DNA of 35,710 bases, taken from NCBI RefSeq assembly GCF_001949145.1, contig NW_019091546.1, positions 511,172-546,881 of the forward strand, written 5' to 3'. This DNA is from Acanthaster planci (Eukaryota; Echinodermata; Asteroidea; Valvatida; Acanthasteridae). The notes beneath the pieces were generated by a model. It worked only from the letters and a program-made list of their open reading frames with translations. It made no database searches and had not been told where the DNA came from. Both the position numbers and the translations under genes were made by a program. Below, piece after piece: positions 12,045 through 24,200 of the stretch; position 1 is the stretch's first letter; each line of letters opens with the position of its first letter.

Positions 12045-12424
12045 CCCTCCTCAATCCTCCAAAATCCTTCAGGTGGTTTTGCAGCATTTTGGAGGATTGA
12101 GGGTGAATGTATGGCAAAAGTGCGTGGCTTATTGCAAAGGATGCCATGCATGACGGTCGTGGGCTAGACCTTGTGTTGTTTTCATTTAGTCATGCATAAA
12201 TTCAGCCCAATATTTCTTTTGAATAAACCACACTGCTCAAAAATGCCATTCGCACTGCCTCAACATACTGACAGGAATTGCTTGGAGGATTTTGAAGGAT
12301 TGAGGCAGTAGGCACACCTCCCAAGTAACTTTTTCAAGATATTTTGAAGGCTTTTACGCGGGCGAATCCAATTTTTCAACCCCCCCCAATTGGAGGATTC
12401 TGGAGGATTGAGGAGGGTCCCTGG
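12045..12424. repeat. Cluster of inverted CCTCAATCCTCC blocks
   Basis: CCCTCCTCAATCCTCCAAAATCC at 12045 is inverted at 12091-12110, near 12283-12305 and at 12391-12418 (TTGGAGGATTCTGGAGGATT). Several hairpins are possible. Confidence 0.55.
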
Positions 12425-13125
12425 TAAAAAGGGCTACATGGGGTTAGGGTTAATCATACCCACATGCCTTGGGACAAGGCCCACCTGTACACGTCAGTTC
12501 CCCTTTTTTAAGTATATGTACATGTACATGTATACCGGTACAACCCTATCCACAAATACATGTAAAAAGACCTAATTTCTTTCTTTTTCCCATACCACTC
12601 ACTCACTGCAGGTGTAACTTAATTAATAGAACGTTTGTATGTTAGTGGAGTCATGGACGTACATGCACATCATAAGTGTACAAGCACTGTAAAAAGTGCA
12701 AAGTTGGAAGGTTGCAGACGTGCATGTGTACCTTGGCAGATAACACCCTGAAATGCATGACAATGCTTTGCTAAAGACTTACAGGACCTCAAGTACCAAT
12801 CCTAACCAGTAACTGAGAATGGACTTGGCTGTGTTTACTTTGCCATAGCAAAGGTTGCTCAATGATCTGCTCTAGCCTTTCCCCCACATACATGTAATGT
12901 ACTGGATGCTCACACTGTAGGCTTGGCCTACACAATGCCCTCTATCATGTCCAGATGGCTATCATGATAGAAAAATGCAATGTCATGGTAGTTTAAACTG
13001 TACAGGTAGACAGAAAACATTTTCATGACAATAAGCCTTTTGCGAGTTAACTTTGACCCAAATCTGGTACACTGAGTTCTTCAAATTCACCTCAACATAA
13101 CAACTTGAATTCTCCTTACTAAAAC

Positions 13126-13325
13126 CACTGTTGCTACATGTATACCTCGTGATTCGGGGCAAGCTTTTACTTAGTTACATAAGAGATGCCTTGCAACAAT
13201 ACACTATTCTCAATGGTTAAAACCCTGGGACGCGGTATGAAGGGCACAAAGGAACCAGTCCATTCCAGAGATGGTGGTCGCTATACCGAAGCTTGCCCCG
13301 AATCACGAGGTACATAGCAACAGTG
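13126..13325. repeat. Inverted-repeat (MITE-like) element, 37-41-bp arms
   Basis: CACTGTTGCTACATGTATAC CTCGTGATTCGGGGCAAGCTT on the left is the reverse complement of 13289-13325 (AAGCTTGCCCCGAATCACGA GGTACATAGCAACAGTG), with a 4-bp indel. Confidence 0.8.
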
Positions 13326-14339
13326 TCTTTAGTCTGGGGAAATCAAAGTGTTATGTTTATGTGCAGTCAGATAACTCAGTGCACCAGATTTTATTCAAAT
13401 TTAACTTGCAAATGGCTTATTGACATTAGATCTGTTAAAAATACATACATTTACACGGTAACACCATATAATTCATGACACACATGTACATGTACATATA
13501 CATGTAAATTCATACATGTCTACAGCTGGTGTTCTTCGACATACATTTACATGTACATGTACATGTCTGGAATCTATCCATTATCAGTCCATGATGACAA
13601 AATATGTTCACAAATAAAAGCATGACAAAACATGCACTGTGAGGCCCGGAGACGTGAAACCTTTTTCATGGAATGGAAAAGGTGAACACTTCAATAGGCT
13701 TATCTGTCATGTCTTAAAAACGTGACATGTCTTCTGGTACTTTCACGTTTGTCAATGCACAAATGTATCGCATATTTTTCGAGCTGGCCTCATTGATAGG
13801 GTTTATCTTTCACATCTAAAATACATGGAAATCTCCCGGCGTACGCGCCCATTGTTAGCGGATTACCAAAAGTGATGAAAAGAGTTCTTTGTAGCAATCA
13901 TCGGTCATCTCCATAGTCGTGAATTGATTGGACTAGGCCTACATACATGTACATGTATGTGCATGTAAACTGAACACTTGCGATCAAGGTACAGTACATG
14001 TACAGTAAGTGGCTTTGCTTTCGCTTTGAGAGGCTCACAAAGCTATCAGATAAAGAGTTGCTTTTAACATAAAGAAATACGTTAAATGTTCAACTAGTTC
14101 TTTTATTTTCAGATGAGCTAATTACAATTTACAGGGGTGTGAGTGTGGCTAAGTTACATGTACGTTGTAAAATTAAAGCTGAAAACAGCTAGCAACAAGT
14201 TGAAATGTAAGAAGTCCCCATCAATTGTACGTACATGTACATGTATATACGTGACAGCAGGCGCACAAAAAAGCTGAAATTCAGGGTCAACATCTGAACA
14301 AAAAAAGCTGATTTCTCCCACCCCTGTCATTACTACGGA

Positions 14340-14763
14340 GTGGTTATCGTTACGGCAGTCGTAACGCATTTCTCATCTTCTTTCGTTACGGCACTGAACT
14401 GCGCAAGTGCAATGACATACTTGTAGCTGATCATATTTTAAAATTATGTGGATCACTAGACACTTGTGGCCGAGTGGTCAAGGTGAAAGGTTTGAAACCA
14501 CTGGTGTGTGAGTTCGAATCTGCGCTTGGACCATTTTTTTTTTTGCCTAAATATCACGTTTTATATCATAATTGTTTTTTTTATGTTTGTATAGGCCAAG
14601 GCAGGAATCTTTCTTCTTTTTTCATTGGAGGCTTTGGAGGATTTGTTTTTAAGTGGAAATAAAGTCCGAAATCTGCGCTTAAGTTGGCGTGCTTGCGCAG
14701 TTGCAGTGTTGTAACGATAAAAAATGGGGGACGCATGACGGCTGCCGTAACAACAGCCACGCC
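14340..14763. repeat. Inverted-repeat element enclosing the tRNA-Ser-like sequence
   Basis: Left arm 14340-14418 (TTATCGTTACGGCAG ... CTGCGCAAG) is an imperfect reverse complement of right arm 14686-14763 (CTTGCGCAG ... CTGCCGTAACAACAGCC). Arms are about 78 bp. Confidence 0.6.
14463..14533 (+). pseudogene. Degenerate tRNA-Ser-like sequence (possible SINE head)
   Basis: It contains an A box (TGGCCGAGTGG), a Ser-type D arm, a TTTGAAA loop that would hold anticodon UGA, and a B box (GAGTTCGAATC). A run of 11 T at 14534-14544 follows as a pol III terminator. The acceptor and T stems do not pair properly, so it is probably a pseudogene or tRNA-derived repeat. It sits inside an inverted-repeat element. 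Confidence 0.5.
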
Positions 14764-14770
14764 ATAATTA

Positions 14771-16390
14771 TTAATACTGATTGACATAGGCTTAGGCCTA
14801 ACTGTGAATGTGATCTGTAGTGTTAAGTTATGGTACACAGGCGTACTTCAAGTACTTGTAACTTTGTACGTAAATTCCCACATATTTGTTTATAAATGCG
14901 GCATACTGTGCTACGGTTGAAAGAACTTGGACACAAATGATAGCACTGTGCTAGGCCCAAAAGGTTTTTACATCTTCGGGCCTCCCAGTGATACATGTAC
15001 AGTCTGTCAACTGCAAATTCAACTTCAAGTCCGGATCTTTACTTACATGTACATGTAGGCCTACCGCCGTACCGGTACCTACAATAGGCTAAATGTACAT
15101 GTACTATGATGTAGGTTATGTTTGGAAAATAAAATTAGGCCTAGGCCTAAATTGTTAACATTTTACAAAAAATAAATGAATGTTCAATCTAAGCTCCTTG
15201 GTTTGAAGGTTATATAACATGGAATTCCTCGATCGGTAAAAAAATACTTTCATAATAAACAGCAAAGCCCCTTACCGGTTCCTGTACATTTACACAGTAC
15301 ACGTCTCTCTCGACTTCACTTCAGCTGCTGCTTTGGCCCACCTGTCCACTGACACAACAGCAACCCCACACTACCTTACGTAAACTTCTTGTTCGATGAT
15401 TAGGCCCAATGTGTACTTAGCTCCAGCATGACAAAATCAAAAGCACTACGGCTCACTGTGCAAATTGCCTGGCATGACTTGCCTCTAACTGTCGGTCATG
15501 GCCACTGAACCTGCCCAAACACTTTACCGGCTGGGACATACGTCAACTCTGACCGAGTTTGATCACGAGCGCCACCATTATTCACGTTGCCCACGCGTCA
15601 CGCCAGGTGTACGTGTACACGTACAGTGCATTGCATGCAGCGCGCGCATGCATGCTGTTAGAAAATCCTCCCAAAAAATATTTTGCACGCTCTCTAGGGA
15701 GTTAGGGTTAAACATTCAGCATAATCAATGTTGCACAAAAGTGGGCATCAAGTTCACAGCTTTGCCCGTGCAGCTTTGTTTTTTGTTCTTTCATTAAAAG
15801 AAATAAATTCATTTGGTCAGTGGGCGATGAAGGCGTTCTTGATAAAAAAAAAATCCTTCCTCTATGATCCCCCGGCCCGACAAAGTTCAATACTTTTGAA
15901 GGCATACATTTTTTTCTGACATTTCATTGTAATTTTCCTTGCAAACAGTCTATACATAATGGGGGCAGGGGGAGTGTAAAACAAAAAAAAATACACGTGT
16001 AACACCCAAATGAAAAGCGGATGGAGGATTTTCTTTAGAAGCCTTCAGGAATCCTGGACAAGATATCTCACAGTGCGAGGGCCAACATTTCCAGGAGAGG
16101 GCAAAGTACTCATTAGCTATGAACAAATACATCATTAACACTGGGAGTGGGTCAACTTAAGGGTTTTATCCAAAAAAATTGATTTCCATCCCCTTTCATA
16201 TTCCTTTCTTTTCTTTTTTATTTTTTTTGGGGGGGGCCTCTCCATGCAATGTCCATCCTGCAAAATCTTCTGCATCTTGGGGGGATGGGGCAGATTATGG
16301 CCATGACTGCAATTGTGTGGCTACAGCCATGATTCGACAATGTGACAAATATCCACAGCCATGTACATGACTTTGACTTCTGACTGAAAC
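14771..16390. other. Intergenic stretch, no gene seen
   Basis: Scattered TACATGTA, TAGGCCTA and ACCGGTA words, with short chance ORFs only. No exon with convincing splice signals was found. Confidence 0.5.
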
Positions 16391-16575
16391 TTTATTGATA
16401 ACTTCACAAAGAGACCAACACAAAGCCTTCAGTCTGAAGTCCAGTCACAAGTTATTCAAATGGATCTGCAACAAAAGTATTCCTGCCACTGTCCTATTGC
16501 TCGAGTCTAGTCTTGCGACTTGCTATGTGTGTGCCTATCAAGGCTTTGCACGGTAGCCATCTTGCACGGCAGTTG

Positions 16576-16624
16576 TTTTGTTCCACAGGGACACCTCCTT
16601 TGTGCATTACCCTGTGGAACAAAA
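16576..16624. repeat. Perfect 15-bp hairpin with 19-nt loop
   Basis: TTTTGTTCCACAGGG ... CCCTGTGGAACAAAA. Imperfect pairing extends outward to AGCCATCTTGCACGGC / GTAAGATGGCAGCC. Confidence 0.75.
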
Positions 16625-18466
16625 GCAATAGCCTGTAAGATGGCAGCCACGCAAACCCTCCATCAAAGGGTGCTGCAATATTTGGCTATTTCAAGTGAAC
16701 TGCCGCAAAATCATTCCTGTCACTGCTCAACCTGTTACCGGTACTTGAGACTACATGTAATCTTGTGCATGGTCATGTTTGGCCTTGCAAATGGTCTTGG
16801 AATAGTTTTGACTACAGCACAGCACAATATGGTGGCCATCTCCTACTACAGGCCAGGATTGGTACAATTACTATTAATCCAGTCATAAAAAGCTAAGGAT
16901 ACAAAATGTTGTTCTTTTTCAAACTGGATGATACATTCAGGACTACACAATATGGCTCCAGGATCAGGAATAAGGCTTAGTCAGACACGAGAAAGGTTCA
17001 ATAACTGACAAACAGCTCAAATAATCCAGTGTGTCACATCTTTGTTTGGTATGTATCAAATCCCATACTTATTAAAGCAAATTCACTGAATTGCTTTGAC
17101 ACTAGTTTGCTGACAGAGAAAAACACTACATGTATTTTAATGGTCACCGTAAATTAGTGTGAAGTACAGCCAATCTTACTTATAGAGAAAAAAAGTACAC
17201 ATGTACATGTACTAGAAAAAAAGTTACACATTAAAAATAGTCATAATAATAAGAAAAGGAAAAGAGATGGTAACACACAAGCACACATAAATGTTTATGG
17301 ATACTCGTGCAATACTACAGATTAAGTTTTGAAGCAACAACAAAAATAGATCACTTCATTTGGGGGGAAAAAAGATGGGAAAAAAACACTGAAGCTAGCA
17401 AATACACGAGCCACAAGTGACAACTTAAAAATTTAAAAAGCAGAGCCAGAAAGGTGTGGACTTCTCAAGGACACAAAGCTCAACTCCTGTACGCTTTGAT
17501 CAAAGAAAAACTCTAAATATTACTAATTCTAATTTTTTTAAAGGAGGTTGAAGATCATTTCCACCTGCTTCTGTACATTACTTCTTCTACCCCACAAATA
17601 CAAGTTTGGAGGGCAGGTTACACAAACATTCTGTACAGTAGTAAAATATCATGGCAACTGAAAATAAGGAAGAGGTGAGATAGGACCTACAATGTTACAA
17701 TTACATCCAGTGTCTAATTTTTGTACATTTTTTACATCATCTGGGCTAACTTTTGAAGTGGAGAAAACAAAAGGAACAACTCTGGAAAAGTTGGACTACG
17801 TACTAGATGTAAAGTACACGTGGCAATTTCTTTTACTGAAAAAGGGAAAACTGCATCAATCATGCTCATATTTAAAATCCATTATCTTTTTTCATATCTT
17901 ATTCCACAACTGTATTTTACAATAGGGTGATGAGTGATATATTGTATGCACATAACATTACCTTCAAGAGTTTACGTACAAACTTGGAATTGGATTAAGC
18001 TGGAGAAAACACCGTGAATAATCTCGAGACGTTGAATGACAGCAGCCTGCAGCATGGGGAGGGGCTTATGAATGGGTCATGGTCAGGGCTTCAGAGATAT
18101 GAAAACTGAAGAGCTATAATAAACCAATGCAGGTGACCTACAAATATGACCTTTTAATTTCCACTTGCTCAGATGAGCAGGGACAGAATTCTGTGCAGTA
18201 AAACAATAAACAAAAAATGAAAATGGTTTTCTACGGGTAGTTTACATTTAGAATTGACAAACACCACGGTATGCTGATCAAAACCATTTCAAAACATTTC
18301 GAAACGTGAGGGATTTTTCAGAAATACAGAAACTGGTCATCAGAAACTGTGCATTCTTGACAACGGTGAGTGGCCTCCTTAGGTGTGAAGACACAGGAAA
18401 AACATGACCTTGCACTCAGGGTGCAGCATCGAAATATGACACTTGAGATGCAAAAAAGTGCCCTCA
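16625..18466. other. AT-rich region downstream of Ras, no gene seen
   Basis: Mostly unique sequence with unusually few palindromic repeats. It may be the distal 3' UTR of Ras if the AATAAA at 16396-16391 (minus) is used. Otherwise nothing recognisable. Confidence 0.35.
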
Positions 18467-18712
18467 GTTACATGTGCATAAAACAAATCACTGGAAGTTT
18501 AGAAATACAGATGCTGTCCAAATGCACAATATTTGCGAGTCTTGGGAGTTAAATGTGCATGAAACACATCACTGGAAGTTTAGAAATACAGATGCTGTCC
18601 AAATGCACGATATCTGGGAGTCTTGGGAGTTACATGTACATAAAACACATCACTGGATATTTAGAAATGCAGATGCTGTCCAAATGCACGATATTTGGGA
18701 GTCTGTGGAGTA
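18467..18712. repeat. 81-bp tandem repeat, three copies
   Basis: Units start at 18467, 18548 and 18629 (GTTACATGTGCATAAAAC...) and contain AGATGCTGTCCAAATGCAC. The period is a multiple of three, so ORFs run through it, but nothing indicates it is translated. It lies downstream of Ras and could fall in a long 3' UTR. Confidence 0.9.
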
Positions 18713-18750
18713 GACATGCCTCAATCATGCCAACAGATCTTGCAGCGTGA

Positions 18751-18996
18751 CGGCGCAAGATGGAGAACTTCACCGTGAATGCACGTAAACTGTTGTAATC
18801 ACCATGGGCGCCATTTGACCAAGCAATACGCCTGCGCAACGCACATTAATGCACAGACGCTGTTCCAGGCAGGCACACCTGGTACGAGTGTGCGCATTTC
18901 CGCCTGTGCATTAACATCCACTGCGCAGGCGTATCACTTGTTTGAATGGCGCCCACGGTGATTACACCTTTTTGGTAGAGTTCCTGTCTTGCGCCA
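18751..18996. repeat. Palindromic MITE-like element, family D copy 1
   Basis: Ends GGCGCAAGA / TCTTGCGCC. Nested inverted blocks include GGCGCCATTTGACCAAGCAATACGCCTGCGCA and its inverse TGCGCAGGCGTATCACTTGT TTGAATGGCGCC, with ATTAATGCACAG / CTGTGCATTAA nearer the centre. Confidence 0.8.
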
Positions 18997-19813
18997 CTAT
19001 AAGATCTTTGATCATGCCTTCAATTCTTCCTATGAGGTACACCAGTGAAACAATAGTCATCGAAGTAAGTGCTTCTATACGGGATGGATGTTCGTATTTG
19101 CAGGGCTGCCAACTCTCGCGCATTTCAGGTTATTGTCTGCCTCGAGCTCCCGTGCACATATGGGAATTCCAACCCATGTGGTAAATAAATGAAATACGGC
19201 TTTTCTTATCATCAAAACAGTGACTGCAACACCCTATCCTGACCACAGAATGAAAACATTCTGCAGCCTGTAAGTTGGTTTCTGGTAGGGTAACAAACAA
19301 ACAGATCTGATTAGTTTTTATCCCGGTGGTGTTGATGACATCAAATGGTTTTGTGCAAACAAGGTTTAAGTCCGAGTCTGAAATGGGCTCCCTATGCTAT
19401 GGAATCATCTTCTGTCATGCTCAAACTTACTCGGTGTTGGCAGCCCTATAAAGCAATACAGCTTTCCAATACTACTTTCTGTTACACCCACTACTCTCCT
19501 GTGCATATGGGACATTCAAGAATGATTCTGCACCCCTGCATTGGTTTATAAGCTCTTTACATATGGCCTGCCTGCAGTACCACGGGAGGTAACCATGTCG
19601 TAGGTCAAAGGTGCACTGATCGCGCAGGCCACTTTGCCCTAGCACAGGACCATTCCGTGATGCCTTCGTGCCGTGCATCCTGGATTGGTTTCTACAGATA
19701 GGAATACTGACCAAGGCAAAAATAACTAGAGCCAACAGAAATAAAGAAACAGCTCCCACGATCCACACAGGTGCATCTACAGGTGCCCTAGCAGCTACTG
19801 TTTTTCCAACTGA

Positions 19814-19819
19814 TTTATT
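19814..19819 (-). terminator. Candidate Ras polyadenylation signal AATAAA
   Basis: This is the first canonical AATAAA I could find on the minus strand after the Ras stop, about 1.4 kb downstream. Another lies at 16396-16391 and would give a 4.8-kb 3' UTR. Neither is proven, and variant hexamers could be used instead. Confidence 0.25.
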
Positions 19820-20097
19820 CTCAAGGGCATAGGTAAATAATTGGCTCTGACACAACACCATCACTGTGGTCATCTAGTTTGGTATGTGGCATCAAAAATA
19901 CAAACACATTCAAAAATCCATTGGGTGCACACGAAGGCCCTACAAGGAGATTAACAAAAAGGGGTCAAGTTTTCTTGTGTACAGTGTAGAGCTTGATGGT
20001 TGTCTTGTGCTCGAAATATATACAAAATTAGGAGCAAAAGTGAATTTCATTTTCAGGAAAACAGTAAATGTTACAATGCAAGAAATGCACACTGCTC

Positions 20098-20506
20098 AAC
20101 CCTAAAAGAGCCGGGTTATTTCGGACCATCTCAAAGCTGCTGGGGGTGTCTCTCCTGAAGAGCTCGCCCCTCTCGCACTTAGCGTTTCAACAAACCTGGA
20201 ATGCGTGGTAAAGTCACTCCCTATAACTACCTTTGTGGAGTTTCAAACCAGTCTGGTATTTACTTTTGCTAACGTCATTTGAAGGTCAAGGCTACATGTG
20301 ACCCGGCCTGCATGCACTGAGCACAGCAGTGGAAGAGTACACATTTTGGGCTGACCTGTTTGAACAAAATGGGCACCGTGCAAGAACGGTATGTTCAAAT
20401 GTCACAAAATTGAGATCAAAATGACTGCAAAAAGTTATTGACAAAAATTCCTAGAGATGCAGAGGGAGGCAGACTCCACCCTCCCCCTTCCGGCTCTTTT
20501 AGGGTT
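20098..20506. repeat. 409-bp element with 17-bp perfect inverted ends
   Basis: AACCCTAAAAGAGCCGG at 20098-20114 and its exact inverse at 20490-20506. No coding content. It would lie within the Ras 3' UTR if the transcript extends past 20.1 kb. Confidence 0.7.
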
Positions 20507-21194
20507 ACTGACCCTTACACAACCAACCTTTCAACCGAACCCTGCATGGATGAATATGGAACTACCGGCAGAAGTTTCCAACTCTAGGGGGCAGCAAACA
20601 GACACCGGATTCTCCCCCGTGCCTTCCATTCTGACACAGCCTCGGGCCCGCCAAGAAGGAACTCTCACTGGACTAGTTCTTTTTAGCCTTCTTACCGACT
20701 TATCCATATGCACCTCAACCAACAATCCCCACTTTACCAGTCCTACACGCACACTGAATGTCTAAACTGTCAGAGAAGTAAGGCAGGGAATTCAATTTAC
20801 AATTTAAGGGGCCCAAGTCGTCCCTGTCTCAATATGAGGGCATACACAATTCAGAAACCAGCGTCCCTTCTCCAAAACATGAACTCGTGCATGAGGGCCA
20901 AAGACCCGGTCCCGTCATCGAGAGCTAGAGGGAAAGTGTTACTCAAGATAACTTGTACACCTTCCCCGGAAGGATATCCGATTCAAACTATCTTTGAACA
21001 ATATAAACAGCTACGCAGTCTGCGGCCAGACCTGTGCCTCTATACAGGGCCCGCACTGCACAGATTTGTGTTTGCTGCCCCCCAAATCGAACACAAGATT
21101 GGTTGGAGTCTCCAAGTATACATGACAGGCTGGACACCCGTCTTGAGATTGTTTATCGACACAGTGAAGATTGGAAAAGTCCGCTTCTTCTCCC

Positions 21195-21263
21195 TTAGAC
21201 CAAAATGCACTTCATTCCCTTGCTCTTTTTCTTCTTTTTCTTGCTGGCATTCCGCCTTTCTTT
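21195..21263 (-). CDS. Ras terminal exon (polybasic tail and CAAX)
   Basis: 22 codons and a TAA. KERRNAS is followed by six consecutive lysines, SKGMK and the CAAX box CILV. The lysine run followed by Ser-Lys and the cysteine at position 185 match the K-Ras4B layout, implying plasma-membrane targeting by charge plus prenyl group rather than palmitoylation. A terminal Val is unusual, so the choice between farnesyl and geranylgeranyl is unclear. Confidence 0.94.
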   Translation of the reverse strand, partial: KERRNASKKKKKKSKGMKCILV

Positions 21264-24200
21264 CTGTAGGAGGAAAACAAATTCAAGAATGAATATATCC
21301 CAACAATTTTCTCCTTGCTCCAGACTAGGCCACGCCAGAATTACTTGGCTGTAGCCTGAAATTACGCAATTGGTCTACGGTAGTGGCTACAGCCAGTTCC
21401 TGTTCGCTCTTTGAAGCTGCCATGGTAGGCATGCAGAGCCTCGATCTGGCAGCTGTACACAATAAACATAAACATAATTTCAATCAGCTTGGCAGAAGCA
21501 AGGATGGATCCAAAACCAAATTTTTGGGGAGAGAGGCAAAAATATGTTTTTTTTGGGGGGGGGGAATTTGTAGTTGTTATCATGTAACATTTTGTGGCCT
21601 TTCTGAGGGATGTGGCTGCGTTTGGGGGGGCTGTTTACAGGCTTTCTGAAGGAAGGCAAATGAAATGGTCCCTCAAATTTTGTATGTCACAATTTTTCCC
21701 AAAACAATTCTTGGTTCTTGGAAATGTGTGGAAATTTTGATTATAGCCTCTCGACAAGACATGCAACGGCAACAGGTAGGACTCACATCTTTCCTGATCT
21801 CTCGCACCAAAGTGTAGAATGCATCATCCTGTAAAAGTAACGGTGACAAAAAAAAAAGGCTAAAATCAGGGCAAGTCAGGGTGACCTCTCTTTGATACAC
21901 TCTTTAAGTATTCCCAATTTGGCTACGTGTACACGCAACCTTTCAGATTTCAGGATTCAGATTTCCTCTTCCTTTTTTCTCTGTGATGAAAGTGGTGACA
22001 AATCTATCCCTTGTCATGTGTCTTACCACTCCGTGTCTGGTTTTAGCTGACGTCTCGATGTACGGGATGCCCGAGCTCTTGGCCATCGCAAGACCGTCCT
22101 CTGTGGCAACTGTCCTCTCTGGCAAGTCGATTTTGTTCCCTACCACTGCAGTTGGCACAAAGGGGAAAAATAGAAAGTGTGTGAAAAGCTGTGAAGTTGC
22201 AGAGAAAGGATGAGAAAGTGTAGATTTGCAGAGAATGGGCCAGACGATTTTGAGCCCCCTTGTGCAGCTGATATTGCACCGGCTAAGTCATGCAGCCTCA
22301 AAACAACTGGTGCTATGGGCCTTGAGCTAGGCCAAGAGAGGGTGCTATTTCCTAAGCAACGACAACTCCTTTGGTACTAACTACACATCGCCGGTTCACA
22401 AACAACTGGGAAACACAAGCGCTGCAGTTGTTTCGTTACCAACAAAATCAATACTCCTGACCAATGTAGCTCTTTTCAACAAATGTCGGGGTGGTTTCTG
22501 CTCGAAGCAGATACTTCTAGCTACAGCCCTGCAGTGAATACCATGAAAATACTGACTGCTTCATCTTGGAGTGTAGTAAAAACGTGCCTCCAAAAATGAT
22601 CCACAGAGAAATCTATTTCCCCGAGGTGTAGCTGCGGGAATATGGAACACTCCATGGATCACTGGGGGAGACTACTTTTACTACACCACAAGATCGAGCA
22701 GTCAGTATTTCTTTCATACCCCCCTCTAAAACAGAGTCTGCTTTATTTAAGATAAAACTGATTAATTTGATCTTACCACAAACAAAAATGTATCTCTATG
22801 AATACGCAATTTGTTGGAAATTTGCCAGCAATGTTCCAATCTATTTCTTCTCAAAATATTTGAACCCAGTTGTGTGGCACTAGCACTTCTGAATGCGCAT
22901 GACTAGCAATGTGTGCGAAAGTATGCATTTGCATACAATGCCGGTGGTCATGCATATACATGTAGTTTTTTGGTTGCTACGGTTGCAGTTCTTTTGGCTG
23001 TGCACAGCAAGATAGCTAAAATTGCTCAGCCAATCTGTGGCTGAGGTGTTACAAAATTTGTATTGGGAATAAGAATATCGATTACCACATAAATCTGAAT
23101 GGTTAGCTACTTACAAACCATGGGTACTTCATCTGTGTCCTTCACACGGAAAATCTGAGACCAGTACAGGTTGAAATCCTCGAAGGACTTGCGATTATTG
23201 ACGGCAAAAACGATAAGGAAGCCTTCCCCTGTCCTCATGTATTGGTCCCTCATGGCGCTGTAGAAACCATACAAGCAAACAATAGAAAGAATTAAAGAAT
23301 TATGCAACTCCCAGAGTTTTAACACTTGCTACCTGGTGGTTTGAAAAATGCAGTGCACACACTCGGGACATTTTCAAGATTTCAGTTTTCAAAATTCTTC
23401 AAAAGTTCATTATTTCAATTAATGGACGTTTACACCCACATTAATGACTGTCTGGTCGCTACTCTAATTTGACAGACAAAATCCATCGATGCGGAGTATT
23501 TCAGCCAGGCCTGCAGCCTTGTAAAAAGAGCCCAGATTGTGCGGTGTTAAGTAACTTTCTTTTGTTCACGAACTTGGCACAGTGTGCTGCTGACCTCTTT
23601 TCAATAGGGGCCAGATTAGCATGCAGGGGTACTGTGTGGCTCATCAAAGTGGTGGTCGAGCGCTTTTGTCCCCGATGGTAATCCGCTCACGCTAAATCCC
23701 CCAAACCGTGGTATATTGTTTCAAAACAAAACTGCAGCCAGTCAATTTGAACACCAATGCAAGAAAGTCTGGCCTACCTGTACTCCTCTTGACCGGCAGA
23801 GTCCAGAATGTCCAGAAGACACGTCTCTCCATCAATCACCACCTGCTTACGATAAGAATCCTCTGCAATGCGATCAAATCACCAAAGAAACTTGATCAGC
23901 TGCAATTTAGTTTGAGTTGGTACATGAAACGAAGTCACAAAGACAACAACAAATTCACGATGCACTTCATGTAACTGGATGGTACGAAAGGGGCATTCAG
24001 TTTTTTGTTGGGGGGAGAGGCATTTTTCTATCTGAAGGCAAATGAGGCTCCGCCATTATCATTTTCTTGCATACTTTTTCAGGAGGGGGAAATGAGTCGG
24101 AAGAATAATAATACAGTATTTATTGTTCCCGACTACATGTAAAATGATACAAAAAACAAGGATGACCCCGAGTTAAAGGTACATGTACATACTTGTAACT

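Noticed and set aside
16520-16888. 122-codon plus-strand ORF
   Set aside because: It runs through the perfect hairpin and its flanking inverted sequence. No protein-like pattern.
18474-18713. ORF with three HHWKFRNTDAVQMHD repeats
   Set aside because: The 81-bp tandem repeat is divisible by three, so any frame without stops stays open. No start context or splice sites.
20708-21292. 194-codon plus-strand ORF, the longest single frame on that strand
   Set aside because: It is antisense to the last Ras exon and probable 3' UTR. The translation is low-quality (Ser/Cys/Phe-rich from the antisense lysine codons) and no splice or start support was seen.
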